Shown here in pieces: positions 49,101 through 58,649 of a stretch of DNA of 64,000 nucleotides. Numbering within the stretch: position 1 is the first letter of the stretch; each line of letters starts with the position of its first letter. The notes beneath the pieces were generated by a model. The model was not told the DNA's origin. It did not search any database and was given only the letters and a program-made list of their open reading frames with translations. Both the position numbers and the translations under genes were made by a program. Origin of the DNA: Quillaja saponaria. Its lineage: Eukaryota; Streptophyta; Magnoliopsida; Fabales; Quillajaceae. The DNA lies in contig CM055611.1 in assembly GCA_029379385.1 (NCBI GenBank), forward strand, positions 310,001 to 374,000, given 5' to 3'.

Positions 49101-52100
49101 CCAGTCATTCAAAGAATATCTCCATTGAAATATTCCTACGTGGAATAAACACCGCAAACATATTCAAGTAAAGAACAGGCTATAAGCCATGGTCAGGGAC
49201 ACAGTGGCATGTAAATGACAAATCTCCCAGAATGATGATCTTTGGGAATACGTCTTCTATATATTTAAGCCACAGAAAAAGGGGACTCTTTTTTCTTTTT
49301 TTGTAACAAAAAGAGAGGGGGGGGGGGGGGGGGGTGGGGGGTTGGGAATTTGGATAGGATTTTAAGGGGAAAAAAACAAAAAACAAAAAAAGGTTATTAT
49401 TATTATTATTTTTTTCTGAGAAAAAAAAAAAAGAACAGATCAGAAACCAAATAACAAAGATAAGTATAAGGAAATATTGGTAGGCCTGATGTAATGCCAT
49501 AGGCCAAAGTATGTGGTAAGACCACAAGGCAGAAGTTCCAAGAGAACTTGATTGAAAATAAGACTGATTTCCATCATTGTTGAAATAAATTTGAAAATAA
49601 TAATGAAAATAGACTATGATGAAGGATAGAGTTCCACTTAGGTCTGACAAAATAATAAAACCATATAGTGAGACTGAGAGAACTTCGGTCCATACGCCTT
49701 CATTTTACTAAACCTCTAGCATTTGGCATCCACTAATACAGACATGTAACAATTTTTTATTGATCCCTATAGTTAGGCATGAAGGGTTGCTGAAAGCTAC
49801 AATTCATAAAAGTTCCTATCAGTGTTATCAAAGGCTCAAGGCGCACCTAGGTGATAGGGGTCCCTAGAGCCTAGGCCCAGGGCGCGGGTGCAGGGTACAG
49901 GGCGAAGGGTGCAGGGTACAGGGTACAGGGCGCAGGGTGTAGGGCACAGTTAGGCGCACACCTTAGGAAAGTTAGGCGCACATCTAATAAAAAAAAATCT
50001 ACCTACAATGATTCCAAGCTTACAGCATGTAAAACCAAACACCAAATGCTCTGCTTTTTGTACAATAGGAGAGATTAGATTAAGCAGGGATTAGAATAAG
50101 CAGAAGATGAAGATTGAGAAAGTAATTGAAAAATATGATAGATAATAGGCAGACTTACACTGAAAATATGCTATATTTTTTTACTAGGAAACATGGAAGC
50201 TTAGTCTTCAGTCTGTAGGCTGCTTGAATCAGAATTTTGCTTCAAAGTTAGTTTTTTTTTTTTTTTTACTGTTTTAGGGATCTTTCAAATTTTTATTAGG
50301 ACTCTTCTAATGTTTGACTTTTTCTAATTATGAGGAAACTTAAAAACTGAAGAGTTTTACTCAAAAAGAAAAACTGAAGAGTTTTTTTTTAAAATAACTT
50401 TTGTGCCTCATGCTTTGTCTTGTGTGCGCCTCAAAATATGGAAAAGGTGCGCGTCTAGTGTGCCTAGGCAGGGCCTTAGTGTTAGCACCCGCCTTTAGAG
50501 GTGCATAGGTGAGGGGGTCTGCGCCTTGTGCCTTGCGCCTTTTGCGCCTCAAGCGCGCTTTTGATAACACTAGTTTTTATAACCAAATTAGATATTACAT
50601 AGATTTCTTTATATGATACAAATTTAAAGATTGTATGTGTTCCATACATGCTTTCTGGGACACTGTCATGGGTGAGTAGAGGCATCAATTGCCATAAGGA
50701 AAGAGGGCAATATTTTCAGTGCGTCAAAAGGTTTCACAATTTAAATAAATCCAATAATTTGAGAAGTTGCAACATGCTTTGCAAAAAATCAATTAACCTA
50801 TAACCATAAACCTTTTTCCAAATGTCTCAGCAAATGCCAGTGCAGCAGCCCTGGCTTAGTATCTATAAATTCAAATTAATCAGCAATTTTAAGCCATTTT
50901 CTCAATGTAATATGTTCAGAAAGGATAAAGAGAGGACAAAAGGTTACGGTCATTCCCTTTTTTAAGTTGTATATTTTTTTATTAGGAAACTTTAAGTAGC
51001 AGGTCAATTTATATTTTAGAGTAGCCAACCATTAGCAATTCTCAGGTTGGGTTAGTTGAGTTTTTCCAGGTAAAAACAATTTTAGCATTTGATTACTGAT
51101 TTTTAAATGTTAATCTCAAAGAACTTATTATCAACATTAAAAGTTGAAGAAGACATCCCTACTCTAGATTCCAAATACCTATAATCCATCACTTCATCAG
51201 TCAACAATATCCACTACATGAAGCACTGATGTTCTCTATAATGCACTTCATCAGCATATGCTTTTAAACCACTTAACAATCGATTAACCTATTAAATGAC
51301 AGATTTTCTTCTTTATTTCAATCATTTTACAAAGTATTGGATTTTTATGCTACTAACTCGGTCAATAACTTATATGGGAAATCTATAGGATCCCTAGATA
51401 ATTAATCAGGTGAATATAGCTTCTGCTACAAAAGAAATATCACAAGAGTGGTTCATTTTTGAATCTTCATCTCACCACTGCCTCAAATGACGCAGACACT
51501 AAGAGATAAATCAGTAAATGACAAAAAGCAAGGTGAAATTACCACTTTCATAACTTCCAACGCAGGCAAACATCTGATTCAGGTCCTTGCACCAGGGAAT
51601 TAAACCATCACAAGTCTCATTGGAGTTAGAATGTGAGCCATCTTTTTCCTCATCTTTCTTCTTCTCTGCTTCATGATTTTCCTTCTTCTCTGCTTCTTTG
51701 GATGTAGGGGATGGACTTGTGGAATTCGTACTATTCGAACCCTTTGAATCCATTTTCGTTGCACTATCAGATGCAACAGGATCTGTTTTCTTTTCTGTTG
51801 ATTCATTGATAGGCTTCGGATCTAGTTTCTTATCAACAGGAACAGGACTTGGTGACAGGGTACCCTAAAAATGAACTTAATTCAACTACCGTTACCTTCA
51901 GAAGAAAAGGAAGGAAAAAAAATAAAAATAAATTTATCAGTTAGAGGAACATAGAGAGAGAAATATTACAGGTATTGCAGTGGCATTATTTTCTGGGGCC
52001 GCACCAACCAGCATTCTTTGCTTCCACCAAACAAAGGAAGCATCAGAAACATCAGCAACGACCAGAAACAAGCATAACACTGCCAGTAACACATTTCTTC

Positions 52101-52104
52101 CCAT
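43138..52104 (-). CDS. DUF7356-type single-pass membrane protein with acidic Trp-Asp tail
   Basis: Minus-strand exons 51970-52104, 51543-51864, 44362-44480 and 43138-43590 give 342 residues in frame. Residues 1-23 are a signal peptide (LLAVLCLFLVVADVSDA). Residues 46 to about 130 are a low-complexity Ser/Lys/Glu-rich lumenal or wall-side stretch (KEAEKKENHEAEKKKDEEK). A small cysteine-containing domain follows (ETCDGLIPWCKDLNQMFACV ... NGQCVLDMG), then a membrane helix (about 244-260), a basic stop (KLRKKRQ) and a cytosolic tail with a YQEL tyrosine motif and the acidic GWDQDWDDDWDDD (295-307), ending NREGWESNWDD. I recognise this as a plant family usually labelled DUF7356; its function is unknown to me. 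Intron 2 is about 7.1 kb and packed with repeats. Exon 3 has two possible acceptors three bases apart. The start is the ATG at 52102-52104. Confidence 0.8.
43642..44008. repeat. Tandem duplication of about 160 bp in DUF7356-gene intron 3
   Basis: Two neighbouring copies start AAAGTTTAACACTACAATTG (43642) and AAAGTTTAACACAACAATTG (43803). Both run through TCAACATTCAACACA, GGCAATATCTAGAAACCTTG and end in ACTTCTCAT. The second copy carries an extra TA repeat and a short partial duplication. Confidence 0.85.
44739..45062. repeat. Direct repeat, left copy (LTR candidate) in the 7 kb intron
   Basis: The block begins TGATGCAAGACCAACTGG and shares CAACAATATTATTTCA, CTCCTTGGAAAAC, AAATCTAGAATCCTAATAAA and TTAAAATACTACTA, in order, with 47499-47770. 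The copies are in the same orientation about 2.76 kb apart, as LTRs of a non-autonomous element would be. The starting TG fits an LTR, but I could not define the other end, a target duplication or a primer site. Confidence 0.6.
45548..45910 (-). other. Coding-like minus-strand fragments between the direct repeats
   Basis: On the minus strand, an ATG at 45688 opens 46 codons to a stop at 45548-45550 (MPVDKVQAEEIKALGKFLAP, then QVLEEEEAQVEAKIKRV). Just upstream, about 45790-45910 reads RYLKDVELNAISNEMQQGLM, then a stop. Both have the composition of a real helical protein and could be remains of one gag-like or captured gene. I do not recognise it. Confidence 0.35.
46442..46913. mobile_element. 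hAT-like MITE with 8-bp target duplication
   Basis: The element starts CATAGTTCAAGGATC and ends GATCCTGGTAACTATG. The ends are imperfect inverted repeats, since the right end reversed reads CATAGTTACCAGGATC. It is flanked by perfect 8-bp ATTTGGGT copies (46434-46441 and 46914-46921), the size made by hAT transposases. At 472 bp with no coding frame it is non-autonomous. It inserted between the two direct repeats of the 7 kb intron. Confidence 0.8.
47499..47770. repeat. Direct repeat, right copy (LTR candidate)
   Basis: Partner of 44739-45062 in the same orientation, starting TGATGCAAGACCAACTGA. It has small deletions relative to the left copy and ends near TAAACCCTATTA. Confidence 0.6.
49317..49341. 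repeat. Poly-G tract
   Basis: There are 18 G in a row, then T and 6 more G, inside the 7 kb intron. Long G runs are prone to slippage and sequencing error, so the exact length is unreliable. Confidence 0.8.
49820..50571. mobile_element. MULE-like MITE, larger copy
   Basis: The terminal inverted repeats are AGTGTTATCAAAGGC on the left and, reversed, AGTGTTATCAAAAGCGC on the right. Flanks AGTTCCTAT (49811-49819) and AGTTTTTAT (50572-50580) agree at 7 of 9 positions, a likely 9-bp Mutator-type duplication. Inside the left end are tandem GGGTGCAGGGTACAGGGC-like words (about 49890-49940). The same family occurs at 2909-3210. Confidence 0.75.
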
Positions 52105-52739
52105 TGCAATCGAACTCTGACCCCTCAAAAAAATATAAATAAAGTTAAATATCCTAGCCCGTGAAAAGCAAACTCTGAAGAAATACTCCGAGTCTCGACC
52201 TGAAGAACAATTCCAATGGATTCATTTTCCAGGAAAATCAGAAACTTTCATGCAAGAATTAGATTGTGCAATAAAAATAAAAGATTCAATTCGAATATTT
52301 ATAATTGCGAGAAAATGAAGCTTGGATTTCACGCAGTGACAACTGAAAGGAAAACAAATTAACAAAAATCTCAAGAAACAATTGAAAAAGAAAAATTAGG
52401 GTTTTGGGTATCGTTTGGAACGTAGAGAAAAGGGTTTTGGAATTGAGTTTTTGAGATTCACGAGAATTGAAAAACGCAGAGATTTGATACAAAAGTCCTT
52501 CGACGAGATAGAGTTCCAGGAGAGAAGAAGAAACGGAATCACGTAAATGGCCTTATGGGCCGGGCCAACGCAGAATAGGCGATGCAAATGAGACCATAAA
52601 TGAAAATGGTGCAATCCGGTTTCTTGCTGGTCCATAAAATTTACTTTTTTTCCTTCTCGAGTTAGAATTAATTTTTGTTTATCAATGATTTTTTTTTTTT
52701 GTCAAATATTATAGGTCGAAGAAGAATTTTTTATTTTCT

Positions 52740-53220
52740 CTTAAGTATGTTTAGAACCACCAAAATTATGAAATTTAATTCATTCTAAATAATTTTTGAT
52801 TAAATTCTTGTGTTTGGTAACTATCTTTCAAGATAACTCAATTCATTCTAAATCATGTTTTTATAATATATTTTTTATTTTGAATTCTCATCAAATTAAT
52901 ATGATTTGTTAAAATTTAATTTAATTAGATTAAAAAAACATATATATCTTTTATTTTTACTTCTCCTCATTTAAATTGCTTTTGTAGACTTTTTTTTTTT
53001 TTTTACACTAATACAAGGTTAATTTTGTAAAAATATTAAAATGAAATGAATTCTATTAGTTGTAATAATATTCCAAACACTATAATTCATTTGAATTCTA
53101 TCACTTAAATAATTTGTTCTAAACATTGAGAAATAATTTAAATTAAATTGAATTGAAATAAAATAAAATGAATTAAATTACACCGAATTTATTCTAAAAT
53201 CACTCTTATTCTCTCTAATG
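52740..53220 (-). repeat. AATTCA-rich dispersed repeat, copy 2
   Basis: The reverse complement of this section follows 11585-12190 word by word for most of its length (AAGTGATAGAATTCAAAT, ACTAATAGAATTCATTTC, AAACATGATTTAGAATGA). It lacks the purine-rich insert of copy 1. Copies 41 kb apart in opposite orientation show a dispersed family. Confidence 0.65.
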
Positions 53221-53412
53221 AGATTTGTATTTGAATTTCACATATAAGAAAGAGAGTTGTATGAAAACATTCTCGTCTGTGAAAATAAAACTTTTGAGCT
53301 AAAATGTATTGGAAGAGTTTAGACCAGAGTTGGAGCTACTTAACCAGTGAAGTCAACTTGACTTGTATATTTTCGTTTGAACGAGAAGGCAAATTAACGT
53401 AGCTTGCATCAC

Positions 53413-53715
53413 TCAAACCTTAACGTTTCTATAAAGAAGAAAGACAATCTTCTTATAAAACAAAACATAATTTGTCTCATGCAAGGAAGAATAAAGTGTA
53501 TATATTATACTAAAGCTGACTTCAAGGCATGGCTTCAACTTCAACATACCCTTCTTTAGTAAATGCAAGTTTACAGGAGCCGATGTAGCCATAGATCCAA
53601 GAACTGCGTTCCATTCTGTAGTGAGATCATAAGTTGTTTGCTTATTTACTACTATTAAGTTCTGCTTTATTGTCTTTGGAAAAATCTCAACTAAATTCAA
53701 TTGGGTGACTTCCAA
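53413..53715 (-). other. Unrecognised 100-codon open frame
   Basis: The frame reads DLTTEWNAVLGSMATSAPVN, then LHLLKKGMLKLKPCLEVSFS. The composition is protein-like, but I do not recognise it. It may be a real small gene, an exon of an unseen gene, or a pseudogene fragment. No partner exons or clear promoter were found. Confidence 0.35.
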
Positions 53716-53843
53716 CTTTTGTCTTTCATAGCCTTTTCAGTTTCCATTATTAAGGTAATGTTTTGATACTTTGCTTGGATAAATACTCCTAATTTACAAA
53801 TCATTAATCTCTCCAAAGCCACAAGTTTATATAACTAACAAAA

Positions 53844-53849
<6 letters not shown>

Positions 53850-53877
<28 letters not shown>
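53850..53877 (+). repeat. GA microsatellite in the 5' leader
   Basis: About 14 GA units lie roughly 105 bp before the ATG at 53982. GA repeats are common in plant 5' UTRs and bind GAGA-type BPC factors. Confidence 0.85.
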
Positions 53878-53882
<5 letters not shown>

Positions 53883-53981
53883 CTGAAACCTTTAAGCTTC
53901 CACGGCATAATTCCATGTATAAACATGTCGAGTAGACGAGGAAATTAAATTGGATAGCCAAACAGAATTGAAAGACTTGGA

Positions 53982-54335
53982 ATGGAGGAAATGGCAGTGA
54001 TTCTAAAAAGGTTTGGGGACGAACAGAGCACCCTGTTGGACCAATTTGAGAGACTCTCCTTTGAGGTACAGCTGAACCAAGCTATACTAGGCAGGAGCCG
54101 ATCAGAACCAGGATTGTCTAGGTCCCGGTCACGAGTAACCAGTCTGGCTCCACCACCAATAGTGACACAGGTTCAACAAGGGCGGCGTCATCACTGGTCG
54201 GGGTTCCAAAAGGTCCTGAAGAAGTTGCTGAAGCCTATTCTTGGAAGGAAGAATGGTAGAGAGGAAAGAAAACAAGTCCCAGATCCAAAAGATCCAAGGT
54301 TTTGGAAGTCTTTCAGCAGATCAATACGGTTCTAA
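53982..54335 (+). CDS. Small basic plant-specific protein
   Basis: A single-exon frame of 117 residues. The first part is an amphipathic helix (QSTLLDQFERLSFEVQLNQA), then an RS-like section (SRSEPGLSRSRSRV), then a strongly basic helix (FQKVLKKLLKPILGRK) and a conserved-looking end (DPKDPRFWKSFSRSIRF). I recall uncharacterised plant proteins of this design but know of no function. No signal peptide or membrane segment is seen. The start could be Met1 (53982) or Met4 (53991). The GA-rich leader upstream supports transcription from this strand. The frame is consistent with a real gene; its role is open. Confidence 0.75.
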   Translation: MEEMAVILKRFGDEQSTLLDQFERLSFEVQLNQAILGRSRSEPGLSRSRSRVTSLAPPPIVTQVQQGRRHHWSGFQKVLKKLLKPILGRKNGREERKQVPDPKDPRFWKSFSRSIRF

Positions 54336-54724
54336 ACTAAATGTCTCAATTTTTTGAGTTTTCGTATTCTAAGTTTCTATAACTTTCCCCAACCCCTTTT
54401 ATGTTTGTTTCTTTTTATGACAAGGACTACATACGATATAACTAGTAACCCTTTTATACTCATATACTTCAAACAATTATGAAATGACTATGATAAATGA
54501 GGAGAATTCTGCATACTCCATATTCATGATGGAGAAAACTACCTGAAGAAATATATCACCATTCACTACATAGAGATGTTAATGTGCAGAGCCATTTTGC
54601 TAAGCTTCATGTACATATTCTGCATCCTATAATCCTGTGATCTTAAAACTCCTGGCACTGGTAATGAAGTAAAATAAAAAACGACAACTTCATGGGGGTT
54701 GATAGAGAACTTTGAGGGGAAAAT
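54336..54724. other. Convergent 3' spacer
   Basis: This holds the 3' UTRs of the small basic protein gene and the minus-strand EF-P gene. Nothing else is seen. Confidence 0.6.
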
Positions 54725-57700
54725 CTAGGCACGGCTCATATACTGTCCAGTTCTTGAGTCTACCATTATTTCATCACCTCTATTTACAAACAAAGGAACA
54801 TTGACAACAGCACCAGTGTCAACAGTTGCTGGTTTTGATCCACCTGTAGACCAAATTACATTTTTGACTACCAAGGTTAATCAAGGGACACCAAAAAAGA
54901 GTATATTGAAAGGCTCCATTCTGATTACCTTGCGCGGTGTCACCTTTAAGTCCAGGATCAACATCAACTACAGTCAACTGGACTGTGATGGGAAGTTCAA
55001 AATCAATAACCTGCAAGAATGTTGAGAAGCAGATGGCTCACTGATATCAACAAGAACGGTAACATCAACTGTGCCAACCTATCCATGTGCAACAAATCTA
55101 ATTTCAACATGAAACTAATGACTAAAAGCACATATAATGGTGCAAAATGCTTGGAATAGCAATCGAACTTATTCCTGGATATTTCAAGCATATATATGTA
55201 CTGGAATACCAAAAAGAAGACAGTTGTAATTTAAAGGAAAACAAAAGAAAAAAGAAGTTGAAAAGTTTAGGATAAGTCATATATATTTAGGAGGTCCTGA
55301 TTGATATACAAAGCCTGGTATAGAACACATTCTGGTTCAACACCTAATGCTAGCTGAAAACTGAAATTTAAAACAAAGATAAAATAAAAGATATTTGAAT
55401 TGAATGTGGTTCTTGTACAAATGGCATAAGAATTTGCTACTTACATATGATTTTTGAATTAGGAAAATAATCTTAATGGGATTTACAAGAAGGATAAGGG
55501 AAAAGGAAATGCTTCTAATGTTTTTCCGATACTACTTTCAGCAACAAGAAGATAAGTCAAGCAACATCCGACTTCAAAGAACTAAGACCACTTCTTGGCC
55601 ATATCACATAGTTCTCAATATGTATCATGTCTCCTATGCAGAAGACAAATGATACAGCTAATCAAAGTAGTAAAAAGGATTTGATAGCTCAAGAGGTAGG
55701 AAAATTACTTTCCCATTCCAAAATAGCACATTGCAGTCCATTCCTTCTTTAAGCCACTTTGTCTTGTCCCCTACTTCTGAGGCATTAAGGCGAATCTCTT
55801 CATATGTACTCTGAGATAAGTAAAAGATTTCAAATTAAGATATAGAGAAACAGCTATGCAACTAATTATTCAATGCACTACTTGTTAGCTCACATTAATT
55901 ATATTTTCCGAAAGTATGCTTGATTTGAAACAAAATAAAACCTAATTGTGTTAAGTCATTATTATACTTCAATAAAAAGGACTATGTACCTAACGAACCT
56001 AGATTTTATGGATAGCAAACAATACCAAGTCCATGAAGACAAATTGAGAACCATCTTTGTATGTGAATTGCTTGGTTTCCTTGTATACATCTGCTTGATC
56101 AATCTGTTAAAGAATATAGGCAACAAAAGCATGAAACAGGCATTTTGGGGAAAAATCTTAGTAGTTACGATTGGATGAGCATATTATGATTATCATGTGC
56201 TTGAATGGATTTTTTTAGAAAAAGAGGTGGGGGGATTGTTCATGGTGCTGAATGAGATCCTATGTCATGGTAGTAGTTGAATTTAAGAAATTTGACAACA
56301 GAGATGACGACACTCATGCTTCGGGCTTATTTAGAAAACAACATCCTCGAAATACAATTTTGTTAGTTTCAAGGTCAATTAAGTACCCTTATCACCTTAT
56401 ACAGCTGCTATGGACACTTTGAGTTTTCATATCACACTGCAATTTCACAAACTTGAACTGGTGGATCCACACCCCAATTTGCCTAGTCATTTGATTTGGG
56501 AGAGAGAGATTGAAATCTAACACATAACAATTAATGGTATGCACTGATGCACCTCTATGTTTCCGATTATATGATGTACAGAACTGGAATAAACGCACAT
56601 CGGCATGTGTAACCCCCCCCCCCCCCCCCCCCCGCCCCCCCCCCCCCCCCATAAAGAAAAAGAGAAAAAGAATGACAAGAAAGTATGAATTGGACATAAC
56701 TTCTAAATTGGAATCTATAGTGTAGCCCTATTCAAAATAACTAGGTCTCCAGAGCTTCAAAGTTTATTAAAGCAAACAAACTATTTAAGAACAAGTAGTA
56801 GTAACTATTTTTTCAGAATCTAGTCATCAGGGTAAGTGGGAAGCAGAAAATCCATAAAATAAACCAGTTGAAAATGCTGTGAATGTATTTACAACTAAAA
56901 AAAGGAAAATGCTGCAAAATGTAATAGTGCTTATCAGGAGATTGTCATTGAAATTGTAACTTATTTGTAACTTATCAGCACAAAGATCATATTGATAAAT
57001 CCAATTGCAGGTCCAGAGACATTACCGAACTTCCAGCTCGAAAAGTTTTCTCAACTGTATTCCCTGTTACATAATTGCGGAGTTTGGTCCTTACAAAAGC
57101 TGCCCCTTTTCCAGGTTTCACATGCAGAAACTCTACAGAAGGCCAACAGGCAATGAAATATTTAAGTCAAACAAGAAACTTAGAAGGATGCCTCATAAAA
57201 TTTAGTGCAAAATTAATGAAATAAAAAGGATTTCTCAGGTACATTATAAAAGTGAAAAACCCAAGCATATAGAAACAAGTATATCACAATGGACTACAAC
57301 CATGTACTTAAGTTAATCAAGGAGTGATTAATTTAGTTTAAAATTGCTTCTCTTTTTCTCCTAAAACAGATAATACGTTTAATTAGCGCGAAGTGGGTTT
57401 AGATACATATGCATATAGAAAAGGTACACTAGAATTAACACTCACAACTTAAAATGTAATTTATAGTGTAAAATCACGAACAATTTCGCAAAGAAAAGAA
57501 ATTAAGATAGAGATAGTACCTAATACACGCCAAGGAGCACCATCGACTTCGATGTTGGTACCCACTTTGATATCGTTGCTAGACAAGGCGTAAATCTCTG
57601 CAACCACAACCAACATTTTTGCGTTAGATTAAAACTCATATATGCATATGTCAATAGTAGCTTCTTGGGCAGAGAAATTCCAGAAACAGGAGAGGAAATT

Positions 57701-57864
57701 GAAGACTTACTAGGAAATCTGTGACGGGAGGGAATTCTGGGAAAAACCCGCGTTGGAAGAAAAAGGGGCTTTGATGAGAGTGATACGGAGGAAAATGGTG
57801 ATGGATGACTGAGTCTAGATGAAAACGAGAAGCCCTTGAACTCGAAGGTCGCCATTCCCGCCAT
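54725..57864 (-). CDS. Elongation factor P, organellar (plastid-type)
   Basis: EF-P binds stalled ribosomes and promotes peptide bonds at proline runs. Plants keep a bacterial-type copy in organelles. Minus-strand exons 57711-57864, 57520-57597, 57026-57132, 56026-56103, 55709-55810, 54929-55010 and 54725-54843 give 239 residues with all phases matching. Residues 1 to about 50 are Ser/Arg/Pro-rich without acidic residues, a plastid-type transit peptide. The mature part has [20 protein letters not shown], the tip loop [12 protein letters not shown] with the lysine at 86 that bacteria modify, [34 protein letters not shown] [28 protein letters not shown] and the family end RTGQYMSRA. Start choice: Met1 at 57864, with Met4 as alternative. 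A TGGGCC word (57974-57979) lies about 110 bp upstream. Nothing is broken. Confidence 0.94.
56613..56650. repeat. Poly-C tract in EF-P intron 3
   Basis: There are 37 C with one G (56634). On the transcribed minus strand of the gene this is a G run. The length is likely unreliable, and it creates a false proline-rich open frame. Confidence 0.85.
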
Positions 57865-58649
57865 AGTTAGTTGTTTGTAAATGCCTGGAACGCTTCGTCG
57901 TCGGGAGAATACTTTTCCCAGAATTTCGAGGGCAAGCAGTCCCGCATATGCAGATAAGGAGGGTTTTGCGGATTGGGCCTTATAAAAAGCCCCAAACTAG
58001 GAGAGTACAATGCTGCGTTTTGACAGCTTTACTTGCCACTTGCTATTAGTGTCTGCCCTTCTCATATTGATTACAAAACAAGATTTTCACCGTCATGTTT
58101 TAATGAATCGATCTCTTATAATTTTGCATCGTAAGTATTTTTTTTTTTCATAGGTAAATATTAACATCCTCGAATGCGCTCATATATTTTAAAAAGGGAT
58201 GTAAAATTATTCTTGAATGTTTATATATTTTTTCTATTATGAATTGAAAAGATAAAATTTGAGAATGAGATTTAGATTTGAGGAAAAGAGAATATAGAAT
58301 TGGTAACTAATTTAGGTGTGTAAGTTTTTATCTTTTTCTTTATATGTTAAATTAAATTTTATATTATAAAATATTAAAAGAGAAATAGTGAGAAGTGGGT
58401 GCTTTTCTTTTGAGTGGGTTCTTTTTAAATAATTTATAATTAATTCTATAAAATATATATAATTTAAGCTAAAGTAGAAGATTATAAACATCTTATTTTT
58501 AGAATAGCATAGATAGATAAATATATAGACAATATCTCAACCACTTTAAAGTTAAGTTTGAGTCCATGTTAATTGTCTTTGTAACTAGTGATTTTATTGT
58601 AAAGTGCGTGAATCATTAATTTGATCTATGATTTTTGTTGAAAAATTTT

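Larger units (their letters stand above)
52105..53981. other. Divergent spacer with site II motif, AATTCA repeat and one unknown open frame
   Basis: The left part is the 5' region of the DUF7356-type gene, with a TGGGCC (site II type) word at 52556-52561. The middle is the AATTCA repeat copy 2. The right part holds an unrecognised minus-strand frame (53413-53715) and the GA-rich leader of the gene at 53982. Confidence 0.6.

Noticed and set aside
56392..56725. Glycine-rich and proline-rich frames on both strands
   Set aside because: They are produced by the poly-C tract inside EF-P intron 3.
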